Positions 63,748 to 64,000 of a stretch of 64,000 bases of DNA are shown here, piece by piece. Origin of the DNA: Cristatella mucedo (lineage: Eukaryota > Bryozoa > Phylactolaemata > Cristatellidae). Numbering within the stretch: the stretch's first letter is position 1; the number at the start of each line of letters is the position of its first letter. The notes below the pieces were generated by a model. The model saw only the letters and a list, made by a program, of their open reading frames with translations, was not told the origin of the DNA and did not search any database. The position numbers were made by a program, and so were the translations under genes. The stretch spans positions 783,501 to 847,500 of the forward strand of contig WPIO01000144.1 in NCBI GenBank assembly GCA_009760855.2, read 5' to 3'.

Positions 63748-64000
63748 CTCCTACAAACCTCAAATCCTTTGGAGACCGTGCATTTAGTTCGTATGCTCCC
63801 AAAGCCTGGAACTCCCTCCCGACCTGCGTCAGAACATCCCCTGGCTTGACCACATTTAAAAAGAACTTAAAAACACCTATTCAGTACAGCATCTAGTGGG
63901 TCCCTGTGATTCGTCCTCCATGTGCTTATGTGTGCTGACACTGTGCATACTGCCACTAACCACATTTGCATGCTGACCCTGTGCATGTCACCCCTAACCA
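63748..64000 (+). mobile_element. LINE-A 3' fragment in tandem, runs off the window
   Basis: Starts CCTCCTACAAACCTCAAATC directly after the (ATT)n tail of the preceding copy, in the same orientation. It covers the coding end and the 3' UTR up to the window edge. Confidence 0.93.

Overview
This window is repeat-dense, intron-bearing eukaryotic DNA, most likely nuclear DNA of an invertebrate animal. The reasons are several non-LTR retrotransposon families with an APE-type endonuclease and reverse transcriptase, tRNA-derived SINEs, a hAT DNA transposon, long dinucleotide microsatellites, and short exons with GT-AG introns. There is no operon structure and no intact long host gene. The species cannot be named from the sequence. 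The main families are called here LINE-A (CR1/L2-like, 3' hairpin then an (ATT)n tail), LINE-B (CR1/L2-like, tail of ACATT units), SINE-1 and SINE-2 (both tRNA-derived).

Layout. 1-7.9 kb: simple repeats, LINE-A and LINE-B tails, one SINE-1 and two SINE-2 copies in otherwise featureless DNA. 7.9-10.6 kb: a nearly complete hAT transposon with a broken transposase gene. 12.0-13.8 kb: SINE-2, LINE-B and LINE-A fragments. 13.85-20.43 kb: a sharply bounded, AT-rich island holding decayed genes unlike anything else in the window. These include a DDE (rve) integrase split by a LINE-A insertion, a protein with phage-tail-fibre-like repeat motifs, and a small Cys-His-Asp protein. It reads as a dead virus-like or Polinton-like element. 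20.4-58 kb: a mosaic of LINE-A, LINE-B, SINE-1 and SINE-2 fragments, degenerate GCAG-rich tandem repeats, an unnamed duplicated segment and microsatellites. Two small host-gene models lie here on the minus strand, at 27.6-28.1 kb and 55.3-56.0 kb, with consistent splice phases. 58.4-64 kb: a nested stack in which a LINE-B copy with a long open reverse transcriptase frame sits inside a LINE-A 3' UTR, followed by the longest LINE-A copy and a second LINE-A copy joined directly to its (ATT)n tail.

How the parts relate. LINE-A and SINE-2 end in the same roughly 50-base stem-loop, so SINE-2 was probably mobilised by LINE-A machinery or a close relative. LINE-A kept inserting after the AT-rich element arrived, because one copy interrupts its integrase. 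LINE-B moved later still in at least one place, since it interrupts a LINE-A copy. All boundaries of repeat fragments were judged by eye and may be off by 5-30 bases.
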